This document shows, piece by piece, positions 8,481-17,663 of a DNA stretch of 53,116 nucleotides. Position 1 is the first letter of the stretch, and every line of letters begins with the position of its first letter. Source of the stretch: DATJGF01 sp035495315. Lineage in GTDB: Bacteria > Verrucomicrobiota > Verrucomicrobiia > Limisphaerales > UBA8199. The notes beneath the pieces are model-generated. The model worked only from the letters and a program-made list of their open reading frames with translations. It was not told the DNA's origin and did not search any database. The DNA lies in assembly GCA_035495315.1 (NCBI GenBank), contig DATJGF010000058.1, positions 1 through 53,116 of the forward strand, given 5' to 3'. The translations under genes and the position numbers were made by a program.

Positions 8481-9689
8481 TCAGCAAGCAGGCAACGCCA
8501 CGTGCCCTTGAGAAATCATTTGCTCGGGCGAGCTCTGCCAATTTTGTCCCAAAGAGAGGTCCAGAATTCGGCGGGCAATGTTTCGCGCGTCGAACCACGT
8601 CTGCGCGATGCGGCGCGCCGCCAGGCAATGACTTTCGTAATCGGAATTGATCTCCTCGAATGCCGCGGCCGCTTCTTCAATGGTTTTGAAGCGAAATAAG
8701 CCTTCACCGTTGGGCAAAAAGGTGCTGGGCCCCGTATGCTGAACCACGGCGGGTTTTCCGCTAGCGAGATAGCAGAGCGTCCGGTCGCTGATCCAGGCGT
8801 TTTGAAATTCGATACAGGAGCGTTTGGCGCAACTGAACTCGCCTCGGGATTGTTGAACATAGTCCCGGTAGACCTCGGGATTAGCGGCAACATCGCGCGA
8901 ATGCCTCACCTGCCAGCCGATTTGCTCGAGCTCCCCTTGTTCGAGGAAATCTTTTTCCGTTCGCAAAAACAGAGCGAGCTCCAAAGGCTGGGAAGTCAGG
9001 CGCGGCAGACCGGCAAACGGCAGGAACGCAACGCGCTTCGTGTTTTCGTAAACTTGTTTGCCGTCAACGATCCAATCGTCGGTGTCCCAGTTGGAAACGG
9101 TTGTGAAGGCCGGGGCAGCTGAATTGAAGGTGTAAGGCCATTGTTCCAGGCACACCGGCGGACGAATTGTGAGCCAGTCCAGGCCGCAATCCGGGAAGCG
9201 AGCGCGCTCTGTTCCAACCGTCTCGCCGGTCGTCAGATAAAGGTCGTGGGCTGGAACCAAGAGTTGGCGGCGGCTGATCCAGAATTGCAGCAGGCCCGGG
9301 TCAATATCTACCAGGGCGGTGCGGCGAAAGCGCTCCAAAAATGTCGGAGCAATCGCGTAGTGAAAATTGAGCAGCAAGTCGGCTCGCTCAAATACTTCTT
9401 CAGCGAGAGCAGGGTTCAGGTTGAAGAAAGCCTCCGGAGTGGCGTCTGGGCGATTACTGGAGTAGAGAATCGTGTTGTTTTTCAGCCCGAAGCGCTCCAT
9501 GCGGGCGAGAAAGGGGGCGAGCAGGAGGGCATCATCTTTGTCGTTGCCGGTACTGCGAAAGCGCTCCAGCCAGAAGACCTCGCAGCCCAATTGGCGCAAC
9601 CCCTGAACGTATTGCATGTAGACCCAGAAATGTCCGCCTCCTTCAGGGAAATTGGCGACATTAAACGCGGATACAACAATAGTGGCCAT
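8481..9689 (-). CDS. Glycosyltransferase-like protein (GT-B type)
   Basis: This 402-residue protein opens with a hydrophobic strand and a glycine-rich turn (VVSAFNVANFPEGGGHF) and a Rossmann-like first half. Its C-terminal part resembles family-1-type nucleotide-sugar sites: LCYLASGKPAVVQHTG, then GLFRFKTIEEAAAAFEEI. The C-terminal region (LPNGEGLFRF) is where GT-B enzymes hold the donor phosphate and ribose. No clear membrane segment is seen. It is followed 8 bases later by kinase B and preceded by the ChbG-type deacetylase at a 9-base gap. A role in adding a sugar to a cytoplasmic intermediate is inferred from fold and context. Donor and acceptor are unknown. Confidence 0.68.
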   Translation of the reverse strand: MATIVVSAFNVANFPEGGGHFWVYMQYVQGLRQLGCEVFWLERFRSTGNDKDDALLLAPFLARMERFGLKNNTILYSSNRPDATPEAFFNLNPALAEEVFERADLLLNFHYAIAPTFLERFRRTALVDIDPGLLQFWISRRQLLVPAHDLYLTTGETVGTERARFPDCGLDWLTIRPPVCLEQWPYTFNSAAPAFTTVSNWDTDDWIVDGKQVYENTKRVAFLPFAGLPRLTSQPLELALFLRTEKDFLEQGELEQIGWQVRHSRDVAANPEVYRDYVQQSRGEFSCAKRSCIEFQNAWISDRTLCYLASGKPAVVQHTGPSTFLPNGEGLFRFKTIEEAAAAFEEINSDYESHCLAARRIAQTWFDARNIARRILDLSLGQNWQSSPEQMISQGHVALPAC

Positions 9690-9698
9690 GCCGTTCTT

Positions 9699-10412
9699 CT
9701 AGCCGGTCCTTTGGCGCGGGACTCCGGCGCATGCGCCCAAATCGGTCCCGATCTTGTGCAGTTCGTGATAACTGACCAGTTCAATCTTTTCTTTTGCCAG
9801 TGCGCGGCGCATACGTGGATCGCACAACGTCAGCAATTCTGCTTCACGCTCCATGGAGTAACCGCTGGCGAAATCAGGATCGACATAGCCGGGGTGACAG
9901 CTCAGTTCAGTGACACCCGGTCCGATTTCGGTGCGCAGGATGCGCAGTAGATTCGCCGGGTTGATCTGCTCGAGGTGCGTTTGGCCTCCCCATTGACCAT
10001 AAAACTCGGCGAAATAGCGGATACGTGAATACGCACGCAACGGCACCTCGTATTCAGAAGCCAATTCCAGAAAGACCGGAAGCAACTCCGGGTCGCGATG
10101 AATATTGTGATGGGAATCCAAATGCGTAGGGGAAATTCCGGTAATTTCGAAAAACCGAGTGAACTGTGCCCGTAGTTCGCTGCGCACGGTCCGGAGCCGC
10201 GCCGAGTTGCCCGTGCCGGAAACCACATGCGCATGCAAACCGACGCTCAGCGCGGGAGCGGTTCGAGTCAAACCGGCGGCCTCTTCGCTCCACGGAGCCG
10301 AGACCATGAGGCTGGTGCTGGTCAGGATGCCTTGGCGATGAGCATCGAGAATCCCGCGGTTTATCCCGCGGCTTAAACCGAAATCATCTGCATTGACGAT
10401 GAGATATTTCAT
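9699..10412 (-). CDS. ChbG/HpnK (YdjC) family carbohydrate deacetylase
   Basis: The 237-residue protein begins YLIVNADDFGLSRGIN, the signature of the YdjC/ChbG/HpnK family with its paired metal-binding aspartates. It continues with VGLHAHV and HLDSHHNIHRDP, which supply the histidine ligands. Known members remove acetyl groups from N-acetylated sugars: ChbG acts on chitobiose-6-phosphate and HpnK on an N-acetylglucosamine-bearing hopanoid. It therefore suggests that the pathway in this operon passes through an N-acetylated sugar. The ATG overlaps the stop of the upstream kinase by four bases (ATGA), which fixes the start. Confidence 0.88.
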   Translation of the reverse strand: MKYLIVNADDFGLSRGINRGILDAHRQGILTSTSLMVSAPWSEEAAGLTRTAPALSVGLHAHVVSGTGNSARLRTVRSELRAQFTRFFEITGISPTHLDSHHNIHRDPELLPVFLELASEYEVPLRAYSRIRYFAEFYGQWGGQTHLEQINPANLLRILRTEIGPGVTELSCHPGYVDPDFASGYSMEREAELLTLCDPRMRRALAKEKIELVSYHELHKIGTDLGACAGVPRQRTG

Positions 10413-11566
10413 CCCGGTTCAGCGGCTATAAGGTGGTCGGACACTTTCTGAGGACCGCCGTTTCGCGCCGCGGAATGCGAGGAAGCTCTTGCAGGGTTGC
10501 CAGGGCTTGCGCTTAGCGCTTGCTTCTCCTGCAGCAGGACAGGCTTCCAATCCTCGAACCACTGTTCAACCTCGGCGAGAGCGTCGAAAGCCCACTGAGC
10601 GCGCTCTTGCAGAAAGGCAATCGCCGGCCAAATAATCCGATTGGCAAAGCGACTGAACTCGGCGGTTTCGAACAGCCGGTTCAAATCACAAGCGGATGGC
10701 AAGCGCCATTCGGCACCGGAAACAGCCTCGCGATAGAGCTCCAGAACGACCTCACGCCGCTGATTGGGAAATCGCAAAAGAAACGTCGAGAGGTCATAGG
10801 TGATTGGCCCGACCGCGGCATGGTCCCAGTCAATCAAACGTGCGCGGAGGCCATTGGGTTCCGGGACCACAAAGGTATTGGTCGTCCACAGGTCGCCATG
10901 GAGCAAGGTTTCAGGACCGCCGAGCTCCTCAATTTCGCGGGTGCGAATTAGACCTTCCTCAGTTAGGCAATGCAAGCGTACGAGCAAACGCTCGCATAGT
11001 TTGCTCTGTTCCGATGACAATTCGGCATGTCGCAATTTTTTCACCGCGCGAACCGCGTCGCACACCGTAGAGTTGAAAAAGTTCGCACCGAGGTCGCCAC
11101 CATTGAGGCGGCACTCAGCCAGGAGCGGATGATTGGCGAATCGCAAATGGAGCTGCGCGATGAGTTCGACCGCGGGTTGTATGTGGGATAGGGGAGATTC
11201 GGGAGTCAAGGCGCAGTTGCCCAGGTCCTCATACACCTGCCAGAGGTACTTTCCATTTGGCTCCGCGGCGACTCCGAGCAGGTTCAAAGCGTGGTCTGAC
11301 AGGCCGACAGCGGGGAGCCAACGATTGAGCAAAAGATAGTTGCGCTGCGCGATTTGCGGTTCGAGGCGCTTGGCAATATATGAAGCGATCCGATTGCCCT
11401 GCTCAAAACGCATTCGAAAAGCGCGGGGATTCGGAACTTGGAGCGGAATGGTCTCGAGTAGTTGCCAGCTCCCGATTGGACCGAGCAGTTTCTCAAAGAG
11501 TTGCGCAAGATTAGCCAAAGCGGGCTGCCGGCTGAAATCAGGTGCGTTCTGAGGACATTCGCTCAT
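10409..11566 (-). CDS. APH-fold phosphotransferase, canonical motifs (kinase C)
   Basis: The 385-residue protein has the full APH catalytic set: LLHGDLWTTNTFV (catalytic Asp and metal-binding Asn) and LIDWDHAAVGPITYDLSTFL (second metal Asp). The N-lobe is about residues 35-150. The C-terminal 40 residues are low-complexity and charged. It is expected to be an active ATP-dependent small-molecule kinase. The frame is open to 11626, but the ATG at 11566 overlaps the upstream stop (ATGA), so it is preferred. Its own stop overlaps the ATG of the deacetylase. That coupling suggests the two act on the same intermediate. Confidence 0.85.
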   Translation of the reverse strand: MSECPQNAPDFSRQPALANLAQLFEKLLGPIGSWQLLETIPLQVPNPRAFRMRFEQGNRIASYIAKRLEPQIAQRNYLLLNRWLPAVGLSDHALNLLGVAAEPNGKYLWQVYEDLGNCALTPESPLSHIQPAVELIAQLHLRFANHPLLAECRLNGGDLGANFFNSTVCDAVRAVKKLRHAELSSEQSKLCERLLVRLHCLTEEGLIRTREIEELGGPETLLHGDLWTTNTFVVPEPNGLRARLIDWDHAAVGPITYDLSTFLLRFPNQRREVVLELYREAVSGAEWRLPSACDLNRLFETAEFSRFANRIIWPAIAFLQERAQWAFDALAEVEQWFEDWKPVLLQEKQALSASPGNPARASSHSAARNGGPQKVSDHLIAAEPG

Positions 11567-12555
11567 AAGACACGTTTTGAATGCAGTCCGAGATGGCGCA
11601 TGCTCTGTGCGAGGTGGTCGCGGCATTGATTAAGCGTGAAGCGCGGCCGTTCCAACCATTGGAATTCGAGGTGAGAGCTTTCCCAGTGCATCTTTGCCAG
11701 AGTCCGAAACAGCACGCCGATTTTGAACATTGTGTCCAGATCTTTGAGTTGCAGGTCGGGCCATTTTGCTTTTGCGACAGCGTGGTACTGAGGCAAAGCG
11801 GCACATTTGATTAGGTCAGGGCCCAGTACGCCCCTGCCGGCTGTCTCCCAATCAAAACACAACAAGGCCAAAACGCCCTGAGTTCTACGCACGCGCAGGT
11901 TCTTCTCTTTCAAATCACCGTGAACCAGCGCCCGGGGCATCGGTTTGCAGATCGACTCGATTTGTTCCCAGTTTGCTTCCAGGAAATCAGACTGGGCAAT
12001 GAGGTCAGCCAGCAGCTTCCTGTCCTCGGTGGTGAGGGCTGGATTATCCGAGTAATTTCGGATGCGGTCGCGTCCAGCCTGCAGATGGGCCCGGTAATGG
12101 CCCGTGCCGCGGTCTGGTAATAGATAGGCAGCATATGAATCCTGCGAAGCGGTATGGAGAGTAGCGAGCCACTTTGCGAACAAGGTACGGTGCTCCGGCA
12201 GCTCCGCTCGATAGGGCTGAGTGCCCGCGTCTTCGACAAAGAGCCAGGTAAATTCGGGACTTGCATCCCGCAGAAGGCCATAACAACGCAGTGCCGGCAA
12301 AGGCAGGCAGCCGAGAACCTGGTCATAAATCATCTGCTCCGTTGCGGCCGTGCTGGTGAAACAGCGTTTGGCGATGACGTTTGATCGATTAGGACCGGCT
12401 CCTGCGAGGCGGTAAATGGCCGACTTGTTCTTTCGCTTTAAAGTTTGGATCTCAAACGGCTCGATGGGCTCGATTTGCAGCTCATTCCAGGCGCGAGTTG
12501 CGGCGTGTTCGAGCAGATTGGCAGTCAGAATCTCGCATGGTACCAGGTCTTTCAT
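11563..12555 (-). CDS. APH-fold phosphotransferase, canonical motifs (kinase D)
   Basis: The 330-residue protein has LVHGDLKEKNLRV (catalytic Asp, loop Asn) and LCFDWETAGRGVLGPDL (metal-binding Asp), both typical of active APH-type kinases. The N-lobe carries VIAKRCF with the ATP-binding Lys, and the hinge is LFVEDAG. It is the second of the four kinases in transcription order after the exporter. It resembles the other three only in fold and motif, so recent tandem duplication is unlikely by eye. The ATG overlaps the stop of the ABC exporter (ATGA at 12552-12555). Confidence 0.85.
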   Translation of the reverse strand: MKDLVPCEILTANLLEHAATRAWNELQIEPIEPFEIQTLKRKNKSAIYRLAGAGPNRSNVIAKRCFTSTAATEQMIYDQVLGCLPLPALRCYGLLRDASPEFTWLFVEDAGTQPYRAELPEHRTLFAKWLATLHTASQDSYAAYLLPDRGTGHYRAHLQAGRDRIRNYSDNPALTTEDRKLLADLIAQSDFLEANWEQIESICKPMPRALVHGDLKEKNLRVRRTQGVLALLCFDWETAGRGVLGPDLIKCAALPQYHAVAKAKWPDLQLKDLDTMFKIGVLFRTLAKMHWESSHLEFQWLERPRFTLNQCRDHLAQSMRHLGLHSKRVL

Positions 12556-14324
12556 GCGTTAGCCAACGAGGGAAGGGAATGGGTGAGTGTTTTGGATTCT
12601 AGCTGGACTAATCGGCCATGCTCGATCTTCAAAAGCAGGTCGCAATGACTAAGCGTGCTGGGCCGATGGGCGATGATGAAACTCGTACGTCCATCGATGA
12701 GCCGTTCCATCGCCTCGACGATGACGGTTTCAGTCTTGATATCGACGGAACTGGTGGGTTCATCCATGATGAGAATCGGTGCTTGTTTAAGGAAGGCGCG
12801 GGCAATGGAGATGCGCTGGCGCTCACCGCCCGAGAGACATAGGCCTCTTTCCCCCACCAAAGTGCCGTAGCCTTGCGGCATGCGGGTGATGAAATCATGT
12901 GCATTTGCAGCCTTGGCGGCGGCGATGATTTCCTGCTCAGTCGCCTCGGGGCGCGCGTAGGCAATGTTTTCGCCGATCGAGACTGAAAAGAGGATCGGCT
13001 CCTGCAGAACGAGCGCAAACTGGTTACGAAGATCGGCCAACCGGTAATCGCGCAGGTCGCGTCCATCCAGCAGAATCACGCCCGAGGTGGGATCGTAGAA
13101 ACGCGTCAGGAGGTTCACGAGGGTAGATTTTCCAGCGCCGGTGGTACCGGCGATGCCAACGCAGGTGCCGGCCGGGATGTCAAAGGAGACATCGCGCAAA
13201 ATGGGCCGCTCGGCATTATAGGCGAAGCAAACCTGGCGGAAGGAGACAGCGCCGGCGGCTCGTATGAGCGGGCGGGCATCGGTTCGCTCGATGACATCAG
13301 GTGATTCATCGAGGAGAGCAAAGGCTCGTTCGGCGCCAGCCATGTGCGATTGCAAACTGCTCATTTTCCGACTCATGGTTTTTAAAGGAGCATACAGTTG
13401 GGCGAGGTAACCCATCACCAGCAACAAATTGCCCAAGGTAAGGTGGCCGGCCTGAATGTCCTTGATGCCCAAGTAAAGCACGGCGGCCATTCCTGCGGCG
13501 GTTACGAGGGCAACCACCATACCAAAACCGCCCTCGATAACTGCCAGTTGCAAGCGTGCTCGCATGCCTTCATTGGAGCGGTCTACAAAACGGTCCTGTT
13601 CCCGCTCTTCCTGCCCAAAAGCCTTCACCACCCTCACCGCTCCCAGTACTTCCTGGATGACAGATAACGCGGAGCTCTCTAATTGTTTCACTTCGCGAGA
13701 CTGCTTGCGCATCCGCCTCCGGTTAGCCCGAGAGAGTATGAAAATCACAGGGCAAATTGCGAGGCCGACCAACGCGAGTTTCCAGTTAATCCGAGCCATG
13801 ACCGCAATCATGGCCAGCAGGGTAACGCTGGAGGTCACCAGCGGGGCGGCCCCTTCGACGACGATATTTTGCAACGCGGTCGCGTCGTATTGGATGCGAT
13901 AGGTGGAATCTGAAGTTCCACGCGTATCGTGATAGGCAAGCGAGAGGCGTTGCGCATGGCGAAAAAGTTTTGCGCGAAAAGCGCGCAACAGCTTCTCGCC
14001 CGTATAGGTTGTCAAGAGTGCGCTGACAAAATCGCGGAGCTGCGTCAAAATCCCAACGGCCAGGACGAGAGAAATAATAACCAGAAGCAAGCCGGTTTGC
14101 GAATGTGTGATCCCTGCCGGCAACACCGCATCCAGGAGACGGGGCAAGGGGCGTCCGCCGAGTAGATTGTCTACGGTCAATTTAAGCGGCAGCGGGACCA
14201 TCAATGCCAGCGGTGGCGATAAGAGGCTGAGCGCCAACAAGCCGGCAATGTGCGCGCGGCAAGGCCAAGCCTCCTGGCAGAGGCGCCACAACAGATTTCG
14301 CCGGTTTGTATTGTGCGAGGTCAC
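12552..14324 (-). CDS. MsbA-type ABC exporter (fused membrane and ATPase domains)
   Basis: The 590-residue half-transporter has six membrane helices in residues 20-300, an intracellular loop with FHDT-like coupling (LSLAYHDTRGTSDSTYRIQ), and a full ATPase domain. The Walker A is GTTGAGKST, the signature LSGGERQRISIARA, the Walker B ILIMDEPTSSVD, and the H-loop AHRPST. It probably acts as a homodimer flipping or exporting a lipid-linked or amphipathic molecule. The open frame extends upstream to 14657, but that stretch is antisense-like sequence within the GH-GT gene. GTG at 14324 forms a GTGA overlap with that gene's stop and matches the other couplings in the operon. Confidence 0.92.
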   Translation of the reverse strand: MTSHNTNRRNLLWRLCQEAWPCRAHIAGLLALSLLSPPLALMVPLPLKLTVDNLLGGRPLPRLLDAVLPAGITHSQTGLLLVIISLVLAVGILTQLRDFVSALLTTYTGEKLLRAFRAKLFRHAQRLSLAYHDTRGTSDSTYRIQYDATALQNIVVEGAAPLVTSSVTLLAMIAVMARINWKLALVGLAICPVIFILSRANRRRMRKQSREVKQLESSALSVIQEVLGAVRVVKAFGQEEREQDRFVDRSNEGMRARLQLAVIEGGFGMVVALVTAAGMAAVLYLGIKDIQAGHLTLGNLLLVMGYLAQLYAPLKTMSRKMSSLQSHMAGAERAFALLDESPDVIERTDARPLIRAAGAVSFRQVCFAYNAERPILRDVSFDIPAGTCVGIAGTTGAGKSTLVNLLTRFYDPTSGVILLDGRDLRDYRLADLRNQFALVLQEPILFSVSIGENIAYARPEATEQEIIAAAKAANAHDFITRMPQGYGTLVGERGLCLSGGERQRISIARAFLKQAPILIMDEPTSSVDIKTETVIVEAMERLIDGRTSFIIAHRPSTLSHCDLLLKIEHGRLVQLESKTLTHSLPSLANA

Positions 14325-17035
14325 GGAGACGCACTTTTCCCGGACAGTTCGTTCTTGTTGACGCGCTCGATTTTTCGGACAACTGCAAGGAACGCCGCCG
14401 TCGCGTTGCCACACTCGCGCATAGTCCGCGTGAAAATCAGCAGCGCGGCTCCCGCTAAAACGAGATGGACGCTCCAGGCTTGATCGAAAGCCGCTGCGCA
14501 AGCCAAGCCGCCGAACAAGGTGCCGAAGGCGAGGCTGAGCGCTGAGCACCTCGGCTGACAAACAATTCTTAACAACTGCAGGCCGCTGCCGTGCGGTTCC
14601 GCAGCCATGCGGAGCCGCGCGGAACCAAGAATGCCGCAGCTGACTTCCAAATCCCATCGGTCAAAGTCGCCACCGCGTTGCGGCACGCAGCCGTATTTGC
14701 GCAAGGTTTTCTCGATCCATTCCAGTCGTTCTTCAATCGAGTTACTCTGCCTGCTCCAAAGGTCGGCCAGCCAGGGACGTGGGAAAGTCCAGCCGGCATC
14801 CGTGGACCGGCGCCAGAAGATGAGGCCGTGCTGCACACGGCCGACGAGCCGCGCCAAGGGTTGTGAGAGAAACAAACCAGTGATCAGGATGCGACGCTTG
14901 CAGGTCTCCCATTTAGAACTGGAGGGCCTCGCGAAACGGGCACCGGCGGCACACCTCGCAGCTTGTGCAATGGAAACGCCCAGGCAACCTGCGAGGAGAG
15001 GCAGGCAGAGCAAAAGCGGATGCCAAACCGCGCCGAGGGTCGAGAGTGCAGCAAGAGCAACTAGAATCAGATACCACTCCGGCATCATCGGCAACGATTC
15101 GATGCCACCGGGCGCGGGCTCATAAAGAGACTGGAAAGGCGCCGTCCCCCACTGGCCATGATAAATCCGGCGAGTCTTCCAGCCCATGTAAGTCAGGCCA
15201 TTGGTATAGACCCGCCCGGACCAGCGCGCATGTCCGGCGAGGTTGTATTTTTCCGGCCACTTCCGCTCGAGCATCGCTTCGGCTTTACCGTAGCCCTTTT
15301 GCTGTTTCCAGTAAGCCCGGATAGAGTTGCGGCGATGATGCCAAACCAGAGCAGCGGGGCTGAACCCGAGCGTCCAGCCATCCTTCTGAAGCCGCCAGCA
15401 GACGTCGACATCGTCGCCAGCGACGTGAAATTGAGGATCAAAACCACCGATGGATTTCAACGCCACCTTGCGAAAGGCCATGTTGCAGCCGGGAATATGT
15501 TCGGCTTCCCGATTGGTCAGCAATACGTGAATCGGCCCGCCAGGAGCATGTGCAACACACTCAGCAATTAATCCATCTGCATAGGGTGCAATGTTTGGCC
15601 CCCCGACACCCGCGTGATTCTCGTTCCGGGGATCCATGAATGAAGCCGCCAGGTAACGCAACCAGTGAGCATCCGGGTAAGCATCGTCGTCAATGTAAGC
15701 TACAATGTCGCCACTGGCGGCCGCCAGGCCCACATTGCGGGCATTGCTCAAGCCACGATTGGCGCGCGTGATGATCCAGTCGTGTCCGTTCTCGCGTCCC
15801 GGCAAGGCGCTGCTTAGACCGAGGCTTGAGGTGCTCAACAAGCGAAACCCAAATTCCCGCACGATGGAAGGGGTGGAATCTTTGGAGCCGTCGTCTACGA
15901 CGATGACTTCATAGTCCGGGTAGTCGAGGTTTTGAAGACTCTGGCAAGTATCGCGGATAGTGCGGGAGCCGTTGTGCGTGCAGATAATGACCGATATCTT
16001 TGGCCAGCGCAGGCTGGGGGGAAAGGGGACTGCGCGAAATGCTGCGCGGACCGCAGCAAGTGCACGTTTCGGTCGGCGTTGTCGGCTCGTAATTCCGAAC
16101 TTCCAATCATAGACCTCGGCCCCGCCGCGGTACCATTGGTCCGTCCAGGCGTACACAAAAACCCCGGCGCAACCGGCGGCGAAGGAGGTTCGCACTTGCC
16201 AGTCTAAAACCTCAGCTTGTTTCTGCTCACCGTGACGAAGGCTGTCCAACCCGAGTTCAGCCATCACTAATGGACGCTCGCTGGCGGTGGTTTGCAGCCG
16301 GGCGAGGTAATCCTGCAGCCGCTGTTGGTCTTCGAGATAGACGTTGAACGACAGAAAATCCAAAAAGGGCAGGCGCAAATATTCGGTTGAGGGGTAGTTC
16401 ACATAAGTGACCAGTGCTTGAGGGTCCTCTTGCTTGACCACACGATACAGCCGCTCCAGGAATCGTTCGACCTTGCGGCGGCCCTGCCAGCGCACGATCG
16501 AGGCGGGAATTTCGTTTCCAATGCTGTAGCAAAGCACTGCCGGATGGCCGCCACAAGCGCGCACCTCTTCCCGAACCGTTTCCTCGATGCAGAGCTCACA
16601 TTTGTCATAATCCAAAAAGCTCGCTGACCTTTCCACCGGCAGGCCGACCATGACCCACAGCCCGTGCTGTTCGGCGAGGTCCAAAAGCCAGCGCGGCGGC
16701 GGCGTGTAGACCCGCAGAGCGTTAATGCCGTTCGCTGACATCTGCGCGAAGTCGGCCTCGACAGTCTGCCTCGTTGGAAATTCGTGGCCGGAAGGATCAG
16801 GACGGAAAGTGCCGTAGGTGACCCCACGAAGGTATAATTTCTCCTCTCCCAGAAAGATAAATTTACCACGGACCTCCGGACGCCTCTTGACTAAAGTCAA
16901 GCGAGGTCGTTCGCCGTTTGCAGGCATTAAGACCTGCAATGGTTCTGTGGTCCCGGTTTGGTTTTCGAGCATACTGTCCCAGTACAACGATCCTAAGGAT
17001 GGAGGCCTCAACCCTTGATCGCTATAGTCCCTCAT
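14321..17035 (-). CDS. Glycoside hydrolase (GH2/GH5-like) fused to GT2 glycosyltransferase
   Basis: This protein of about 904 residues joins two opposed activities. Residues 50-340 form a retaining-hydrolase TIM barrel: YSIGNEIPAS gives the acid/base Glu (about E175) and VMAELGLDS the nucleophile Glu (about E260). Residues 345-650 form a GT2 domain with ISVIICTHNGS, VDDGSKDSTP, AYIDDDAYPD (metal-binding Asp cluster) and VAGDDVDVCWRL (likely catalytic base). Hydrophobic segments follow from about residue 670 (WYLILVALAALSTLGAVW) and near the C-terminus. It may extend a glycan and trim or transglycosylate it, as GH17-GT2 fusions do in cyclic glucan synthesis. A TTG at 17041 and an ATG at 16972 are alternative starts. 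It is the first gene of the operon. Confidence 0.86.
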   Translation of the reverse strand: MRDYSDQGLRPPSLGSLYWDSMLENQTGTTEPLQVLMPANGERPRLTLVKRRPEVRGKFIFLGEEKLYLRGVTYGTFRPDPSGHEFPTRQTVEADFAQMSANGINALRVYTPPPRWLLDLAEQHGLWVMVGLPVERSASFLDYDKCELCIEETVREEVRACGGHPAVLCYSIGNEIPASIVRWQGRRKVERFLERLYRVVKQEDPQALVTYVNYPSTEYLRLPFLDFLSFNVYLEDQQRLQDYLARLQTTASERPLVMAELGLDSLRHGEQKQAEVLDWQVRTSFAAGCAGVFVYAWTDQWYRGGAEVYDWKFGITSRQRRPKRALAAVRAAFRAVPFPPSLRWPKISVIICTHNGSRTIRDTCQSLQNLDYPDYEVIVVDDGSKDSTPSIVREFGFRLLSTSSLGLSSALPGRENGHDWIITRANRGLSNARNVGLAAASGDIVAYIDDDAYPDAHWLRYLAASFMDPRNENHAGVGGPNIAPYADGLIAECVAHAPGGPIHVLLTNREAEHIPGCNMAFRKVALKSIGGFDPQFHVAGDDVDVCWRLQKDGWTLGFSPAALVWHHRRNSIRAYWKQQKGYGKAEAMLERKWPEKYNLAGHARWSGRVYTNGLTYMGWKTRRIYHGQWGTAPFQSLYEPAPGGIESLPMMPEWYLILVALAALSTLGAVWHPLLLCLPLLAGCLGVSIAQAARCAAGARFARPSSSKWETCKRRILITGLFLSQPLARLVGRVQHGLIFWRRSTDAGWTFPRPWLADLWSRQSNSIEERLEWIEKTLRKYGCVPQRGGDFDRWDLEVSCGILGSARLRMAAEPHGSGLQLLRIVCQPRCSALSLAFGTLFGGLACAAAFDQAWSVHLVLAGAALLIFTRTMRECGNATAAFLAVVRKIERVNKNELSGKSASP

Positions 17036-17663
17036 CGGCAAATGCCCCGAATGCGCAGCACAGAGCTGCAGCGACCCTGGTTTTGCCCTTACGCCAGGGG
17101 ATCTCTTGTAACGACAACGTTACGATCGTGTAACTAAAGCATTTACCAGCTTGTGCCTGGGGAACTGATGAAATAGTTTGCCTAGGTCTCGAGATCAGTC
17201 AAGGAGCCTCATCAAATTCCCTTATCCGTATTTTACCCGACAACCGTCCCGGGGAAAAGCAGATGAAAATCGTCGCGATGTGGCCGGACACCGGGTCTGG
17301 TGGTGTTGTTGAGAATCCAATCATATTCCTGCACAACTCAGTGAGCGGTGGGACATCAGGTAAATGAGTAAAACTTACCATTGCGATTAATCGAAAAGCC
17401 TACGCCCGCATTGTTGTGTACGGTGATTCCGCAGTCTGGCTCGGCGCAACGAACTCATCAACGAATCCTCACAGGACAACGTTGGGGAACTCGCGAGATA
17501 GGGACTAAGTATCCGGATGGGAATGTGAGGCAGGGCGCTGGACGAGCGCACGCGCGCATTGCATGATATATTGGTGTTGGTGATCTTGCGCGCGGCCTGC
17601 GGGAAGCAAATGCCCTCGCCGGTGCGACGGATATCGATTTATCGCCTTTCGCAGATCGTGTGG
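17036..17663. other. Divergent intergenic region between glycan operon and sensor kinase
   Basis: This region of about 620 bp should contain the operon promoter (leftward) and that of the histidine kinase (rightward). Only small unconvincing frames are present. Bases 17108-17134 carry the clustered inverted repeats described separately. The kinase frame is open back to a TTG at 17559, so the usable region may be about 100 bp shorter. Confidence 0.5.
17108..17134. promoter_or_regulatory. Clustered inverted repeats, candidate operator
   Basis: GTAACG (17108-17113) and CGTTAC (17118-17123) are perfect inverted arms with a 4-base spacer. GTTAC (17119-17123) then faces GTAAC (17130-17134) across 6 bases. 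The site lies about 75-100 bases upstream of the first operon gene. This is the usual distance for a regulator site, but no known regulator is matched. Confidence 0.35.

Noticed and set aside
9141..9950. Plus-strand frame of 269 codons
   Set aside because: Antisense to the glycosyltransferase-like and deacetylase genes, with no recognisable motif.
6033..12555. Antibiotic-resistance interpretation of the APH-fold kinases
   Set aside because: Fold alone does not give antibiotic specificity. Four different kinases in a biosynthesis-like operon fit glycan chemistry better.
17263..17367. Small plus-strand frame MKIVAMWPDTGSGGVVENPI, 34 codons
   Set aside because: It has a passable start region but no family and no conservation signal that can be checked here.
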